Positions 60,104-64,000 of a DNA stretch of 64,000 bases are shown here, piece after piece. The DNA comes from Yersinia massiliensis (GTDB taxonomy: Bacteria; Pseudomonadota; Gammaproteobacteria; Enterobacterales; Enterobacteriaceae). The position numbers and the translations under genes are program-made. The DNA is taken from positions 3,720,001-3,784,000 of the forward strand of contig NZ_CP028487.1 of the NCBI RefSeq assembly GCF_003048255.1. Direction: 5' to 3'. The notes beneath the pieces are model-generated. The model was not told the origin of the DNA. It saw only the letters and a program-made list of their open reading frames with translations, and searched no databases. Within the stretch, counting starts at the first letter, position 1; the number at the start of each line of letters is the position of its first letter.

Positions 60104-61525
60104 TTACTTGCCATGCCAGTAGCAATCAATCCCCAAATACTTACTGAAGGCTTCTTGGAGCACTTGAGCTGTCGCAGAATGATTCATTGCCACGTGGTGC
60201 TCAAAACCGTTGTTACAGATATGCGTGAGTAAACTTTCCAGTTGCGGCACTTCCACCACGGCACGGCAGCCCACAGTATCCAGCTCATCACTGACCGAAC
60301 GCCCCTCACCCACATAAGCCCGTACCTGCCCCGTAAAATCATCAGACGAGAGACGGAAATAGGTCAATGGACCCGATTTCATGCGGCCATGGACGGCCCC
60401 ACAGGTATTCTCGCAACCCACCGTTGTACCGATAATATCGGCCGTCCCCATGGTTGAGCTCTCCAAACTTTCGCTGGCAAAGTTACCACAGTGGAAAAGT
60501 ACGCATTTATCGCGTTCAGCGCCAAAATTGTTATTCCAGTCAGCAATAGATGCCGGTGCCAGCGAACTACTGGCTAGCGCATACATCGACAGCGCCCCCA
60601 TCACATCAACCTCACAAGCACTTGGCATCAACTGCCCCGACATCACGCTCATGATTGAGCAGACGTTGATCCCCAAATTCTGTTGCAACGAGGTCCAACA
60701 CTGCATCGCGGTCGTATCGATATCATTGGCGATAATCCATTCGCTGATGACCACGAACAGCTTCGCCATGGTGTGCAGCTTATCTTGTGGGATCGCGCGG
60801 GTGTCACCATTGGCTTTTAATAGCGCCAATTTTTCCCCGACACGGATATCGTCATCGCTGAGATTAGCGACGCGGAAGAACACTTCAGATAAATCGAGGG
60901 TTTCAACTGTAATCCCCAAATTCTCTAATAACTTTTCGCTGTAGCGCACCGTATTAAAGTTAGTCGGACGCGCACCGATAGCCCCAACACGTACCCGTTT
61001 CATGGCGTGAACCACACGGCACAACTGCACGAATTGCTCGACATCCTGACTGAACACCTCACTGTTCAGGCTACAAACATGCTGTTTAGTCAGGGTGAAC
61101 GGAATGCCATATTGGCGCAGGTTATTACACAGAGAAATTTTACCGCAGAAACTATCACGGCGAGTCGCCAATCCCATTTTGTCTAGGGCATCTTCTTCTG
61201 CTTGTACCAAGACGGGGACTTTCAGGCCAGACAGGCGGATAGCATCAGAGACACTTTTTTCATCGCCAAAGTTAGGCAGAATCACAACCACACCGTGGAT
61301 CTCTTCACTGTGCTGGCGGAACAAATCAGCACAAACTTTAGCGTCCCGCCAGTTTTCGACGCCGCCCAGCGGTGTTTGCTCTTCATTGAGCATAATGATG
61401 TTGATACCTAATCTTTCAAACAGCGCCTGTGCATCACGGCGCGCATCGGCGACCAGATAACTTGGAAAGAAACCCCGATTGCCGATAATCACCGCGAAAG
61501 TTAACTGACGAGGTATTGCTGACAT
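60104..61525 (-). CDS. L-fucose/L-arabinose isomerase-family protein (sugar isomerase, substrate unknown)
   Basis: 473 residues, shorter than FucI (about 590) and close to AraA (about 500). It has Glu305 (ACEVDVMGA), Asp329 (SIADWNNNF) and His443/His444 (FEHHVAMNH). The 24-residue Glu-Asp spacing equals that of the E. coli FucI metal ligands (Glu337, Asp361), so it is probably a Mn-dependent aldose-ketose isomerase. A family protein without a known substrate; members act on a range of pentoses and deoxyhexoses. The start at 61525 has AGGAG at 7 bases. It is the last gene of the three-gene operon, 20 bases after the kinase. Confidence 0.8.
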   Translation of the reverse strand: MSAIPRQLTFAVIIGNRGFFPSYLVADARRDAQALFERLGINIIMLNEEQTPLGGVENWRDAKVCADLFRQHSEEIHGVVVILPNFGDEKSVSDAIRLSGLKVPVLVQAEEDALDKMGLATRRDSFCGKISLCNNLRQYGIPFTLTKQHVCSLNSEVFSQDVEQFVQLCRVVHAMKRVRVGAIGARPTNFNTVRYSEKLLENLGITVETLDLSEVFFRVANLSDDDIRVGEKLALLKANGDTRAIPQDKLHTMAKLFVVISEWIIANDIDTTAMQCWTSLQQNLGINVCSIMSVMSGQLMPSACEVDVMGALSMYALASSSLAPASIADWNNNFGAERDKCVLFHCGNFASESLESSTMGTADIIGTTVGCENTCGAVHGRMKSGPLTYFRLSSDDFTGQVRAYVGEGRSVSDELDTVGCRAVVEVPQLESLLTHICNNGFEHHVAMNHSATAQVLQEAFSKYLGIDCYWHGK

Positions 61526-61545
61526 ATGCTGACTCCTAGTGTGGG

Positions 61546-63036
61546 TTATTTCGGCTGAAAACGCGCACGCGCGATGGCCGTTTGCCAGAGGCTATAGTTA
61601 TCTTGCATCTCCGCACTTTGAGCGCGCGGTTCGATGTATTCCACTTCGCGGGGGAGCGCCGCGAGTTGCTGGCTGTCCTGCCACCAGCCAAGGGTTTTCC
61701 CGCCTAAATAAGCCGCCCCCAATGCGGACACTTCTGCGGTGTGATTGCGTATTAATGTGCGTTGCAATAAATCGGCTTGAAATTGCATCAGCCAGTGGTT
61801 GCTGGTAGCACCACCATCGACTCGCAGCCGTTCAAGGCGATGATTCCCTGCCCGCTCCATGGCAAAAAAGACATCCGCGATTTGATAAGCGATGGATTCT
61901 AATCCTGCGCGCGCGAGCACTGCCGGTGTCGTCGCATCGGTCAGGCCACAAAACATTCCCCGCGCTTGACTGTCCCAATAAGGTGCACCTAACCCCGATA
62001 ACGCTGGGACGAAGTAAACCCCTTGATTACCCGATTGGCTTTGCGCCATGTCAGTGAGGCGAGCGAAATCGGTGATGCCCAGCATGCGTGAAACCCATGC
62101 CACACCGGAGCCGGTATGCGTGATATTGCCTTCAAGGGCATAACGTAACTCGCCGTCGTGCCACGCAATGGTGGTACTCAGACCATGATTCTGTGTGACG
62201 GCTTGTTTGATTGTCGTCATCAAGGAAGAACCGGTGCCATAAGTGGCCTTGATTTCACCGGCACGGTCACCGCCTTGCCCATACAGCGCTGCATGTGAAT
62301 CGCCAATTTGCGCCACAATCGGGACACCCTGAGGTAAACCGAAAATACCGGTATTTCCGGTGTGTCCGTGAATCGCCGCCGAGGGCAACACTGCTGGCAA
62401 GCAAAGACTTGGAATACCAAATAACGCCAGCAGATCAGGGTCCCATTGCCCCAAATGGATATTAAACAGTTGAGTACGCGCCGCGTTGGAAAAGTCGGTA
62501 GAGAAACTTTGTCCCCCCGTGAGTTGCCAAGTCAGCCAGCAATCAATGGTCCCGACGCACAATTCGCCGTGAGCCGCCCGCTCAACACCCCGTGGGATGT
62601 CAGCAAGCAGGCCGTGGATTTTGGCGGCAGGGAACAAGGGATCAATCTGCAAGCCAGTACGCTCGGCGATAATGGCCGCTTCGGGTAACTGACTTAACGC
62701 CTGACAGAACGCCTCAGAGCGGCGACATTGCCAACTCACGACTTGCGTTAATGGGACTCCCGTTTCACGTTCCCAAATCAGTACCGATTCGCGTTGATTG
62801 CTGATAGCCACGCCAGCAATCCGCGCCCCCGCTAATTGGCTCAGGCAGCCTTCTATTGCTTGCGCAACCGCATGCCAGATAGCCAGCGGGTCCTGCTCTG
62901 CCCAGCCGGGTTTAGGGTGGTCCAACTGTAATGGCACCGATGATTTCGCCAGAATTTGCCCAGCCGTATCTACCGCGATGGCTTTCGCATTGGTGGTTCC
63001 TTCATCAATCGCCAGAATAATCGGCATCGACATCAT
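61546..63036 (-). CDS. FGGY-family carbohydrate kinase (glycerol-kinase-like)
   Basis: 496 residues. FGGY motifs are IILAIDEGTTNAK (phosphate loop, Asp11), ISNQRESVLIWER, DCWLTWQLTGG, GDSHAALYGQG, and the C-terminal signature LRVDGGATSNHWLMQFQADL. The ATG at 63036 overlaps the transketolase stop as TAATG; ATG 63033 is equally possible with AGGAG 7 bases before it. Overall it is most like glycerol kinases, but the operon context makes a ketose the expected substrate. Confidence 0.85.
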   Translation of the reverse strand: MMSMPIILAIDEGTTNAKAIAVDTAGQILAKSSVPLQLDHPKPGWAEQDPLAIWHAVAQAIEGCLSQLAGARIAGVAISNQRESVLIWERETGVPLTQVVSWQCRRSEAFCQALSQLPEAAIIAERTGLQIDPLFPAAKIHGLLADIPRGVERAAHGELCVGTIDCWLTWQLTGGQSFSTDFSNAARTQLFNIHLGQWDPDLLALFGIPSLCLPAVLPSAAIHGHTGNTGIFGLPQGVPIVAQIGDSHAALYGQGGDRAGEIKATYGTGSSLMTTIKQAVTQNHGLSTTIAWHDGELRYALEGNITHTGSGVAWVSRMLGITDFARLTDMAQSQSGNQGVYFVPALSGLGAPYWDSQARGMFCGLTDATTPAVLARAGLESIAYQIADVFFAMERAGNHRLERLRVDGGATSNHWLMQFQADLLQRTLIRNHTAEVSALGAAYLGGKTLGWWQDSQQLAALPREVEYIEPRAQSAEMQDNYSLWQTAIARARFQPK

Positions 63037-63983
63037 TACTCTCCTCGGCAAAACCGCAGAGCATGCGCGACAATGCCTGCCGTATCAAAACCATGATAGG
63101 CGCGCATATCGGCTCTATCGGCCGCTATCGCATAACTGCCATCAGGAATACCGAGTCTGACCAGCGGAATGCCACAGCCCGCTTCGGCCAATACTTCAGC
63201 CACCAGACTCCCCACACCGCCATTGATATTGTGCTCTTCGATGGTTATCACCCGCTGGCTGTTTTGGAGGATGCTTAACAGCTGTTGAGTATCACACGGC
63301 CTGATCGAAGAAACATTGACCACCGCAGCAGAAACGTTGTTGTCTGCCAGCACGGCTGCTGCACTGACAGCCTCATGCACTGTTGAACCCATCGCTACCA
63401 GAGCAATATCCTGCCCTTGCTGTAAAACATCAATTTGACCGGGTGTGAATTGGTAGTGTTCATCATGCAGCGATGGCAGTGCTTTACCGTCCAGACGGAT
63501 ATAAACCGGCCCCTGATGCGCAATGGCGTAATCAATGATCTGGCGACATTCTTGCGGATCAGAAGGTGCATAGATTTCGATATTGCCAAAGCCGCGCAAG
63601 ATAGAAATGTCATCGATACAGTGATGAGTACTGGCCAACGGCCCATAACTGGCCCCTGAGTTAAGGCCAAACAGTTTTACGTTGCTGTTGTTGTAGCAAA
63701 CATCAATTTTCAGCTGTTCATTGGCGCGTGAAATCAAGAAGGGTGCAGCGTTACAGGTCACGGCCACTTTGCCGCCCATCGATAACCCCACTGCCGTTCC
63801 CACCATCGCCTGCTCGGCAATACCCACGTTCACTAACCGGTCAGGGAAGCGAGTGATAAACGGCCCGATTTTGGCTGTCGAGGTAGAGTCAGCCACCACC
63901 GGCACCAGATCGACACCGTTATCCACCGCTTTAATAAACTGCTCCACCATCACTGAAGCCAAATGTTCTGCATTACTCATCAT
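63036..63983 (-). CDS. Transketolase C-terminal subunit (split transketolase)
   Basis: 315 residues: the pyrimidine-binding domain with the TPP-activating glutamate Glu57 (NVGIAEQAMVG), then the C domain (about 185-315). It is the C-terminal half of a transketolase, as in bacteria that encode the two halves as separate genes. GGAGG lies 6 bases before the ATG at 63983, only 17 bases from the window edge. The N-terminal half is expected just beyond. It is coupled to the kinase by the TAATG overlap. Confidence 0.88.
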   Translation of the reverse strand: MMSNAEHLASVMVEQFIKAVDNGVDLVPVVADSTSTAKIGPFITRFPDRLVNVGIAEQAMVGTAVGLSMGGKVAVTCNAAPFLISRANEQLKIDVCYNNSNVKLFGLNSGASYGPLASTHHCIDDISILRGFGNIEIYAPSDPQECRQIIDYAIAHQGPVYIRLDGKALPSLHDEHYQFTPGQIDVLQQGQDIALVAMGSTVHEAVSAAAVLADNNVSAAVVNVSSIRPCDTQQLLSILQNSQRVITIEEHNINGGVGSLVAEVLAEAGCGIPLVRLGIPDGSYAIAADRADMRAYHGFDTAGIVAHALRFCRGE

Positions 63984-64000
63984 TTAATTCCTCCAGTGCC

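Noticed and set aside
60104..63983. Sulfoquinovose degradation by the sulfo-transketolase route
   Set aside because: That route also uses an isomerase and split transketolase but needs no FGGY kinase; the kinase here argues for an unphosphorylated ordinary sugar.

Overview
The window reads as chromosomal DNA of a Yersinia species, closer to the Y. enterocolitica side of the genus than to Y. pestis/pseudotuberculosis. I judge this from gene order, recognisable protein sequences and the repeat types, without a database search. Nearly every gene has a clear enterobacterial counterpart. There are no phages, insertion sequences or CRISPR arrays. The mobile-looking DNA is limited to short ERIC-like palindromes and simple tandem repeats.

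Layout. (1) 1-6041: methionine salvage, with mtnK and mtnA diverging, then mtnB-mtnC-mtnD on the minus strand, and mtnE plus an omega-amidase on the plus strand. Both divergent promoter regions carry tandem MetJ-box-like 8-mers. (2) 6156-13754: an isolated ureidoglycine/alanine-glyoxylate type transaminase, then ygaY-ygaZ-ygaH (valine export) and emrR-emrA-emrB (multidrug efflux). (3) 13877-20870: yfiF, trxC, tapT, patZ, pssA. (4) 20871-27226: a 26-copy heptamer array and a complete rRNA operon on the minus strand (16S, tRNA-Glu, 23S, 5S, tRNA-Asp) with P1/P2 promoters. (5) 27227-37003: clpB (sigma-32 promoter), pgeF, rluD, bamD, raiA, pheL-pheA with its attenuator, and tyrA-aroF. (6) 37233-40833: an orphan LytTR response regulator, an anaerobic dicarboxylate carrier and a YdiY-type envelope protein. 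(7) 41035-46967: rpsP-rimM-trmD-rplS, ffh, ypjD, corB. (8) 47076-57183: luxS, the sRNA micA, gshA, yqaA, yqaB, three tRNA-Arg and a tRNA-Ser, csrA, alaS, recX, recA (LexA box), pncC. (9) 57436-64000: an MFS transporter, a second heptamer array, and a carbohydrate cluster made of a SorC-family regulator, a fucose-isomerase-like enzyme, an FGGY kinase and the C-terminal half of a split transketolase. The cluster runs off the right edge.

How the genes work together. The first block forms a nearly complete methionine salvage cycle. MtnE would return the keto acid to methionine with glutamine as donor, and the omega-amidase would clear the by-product. The last block implies an isomerise, phosphorylate, transketolase route for an unidentified sugar. 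It is the least explained part of the window; apiose-type catabolism is a precedent but not proven. Compared with E. coli, the yfiF-to-corB block lies between emrB and luxS, which are neighbours in E. coli.

Two heptamer microsatellites (21 x GGTAAAT followed by 5 x GGTGAGT, and 8 x AGATTGC), ERIC-like elements abutting recX, and the sRNA gene micA are the main non-coding points of interest.
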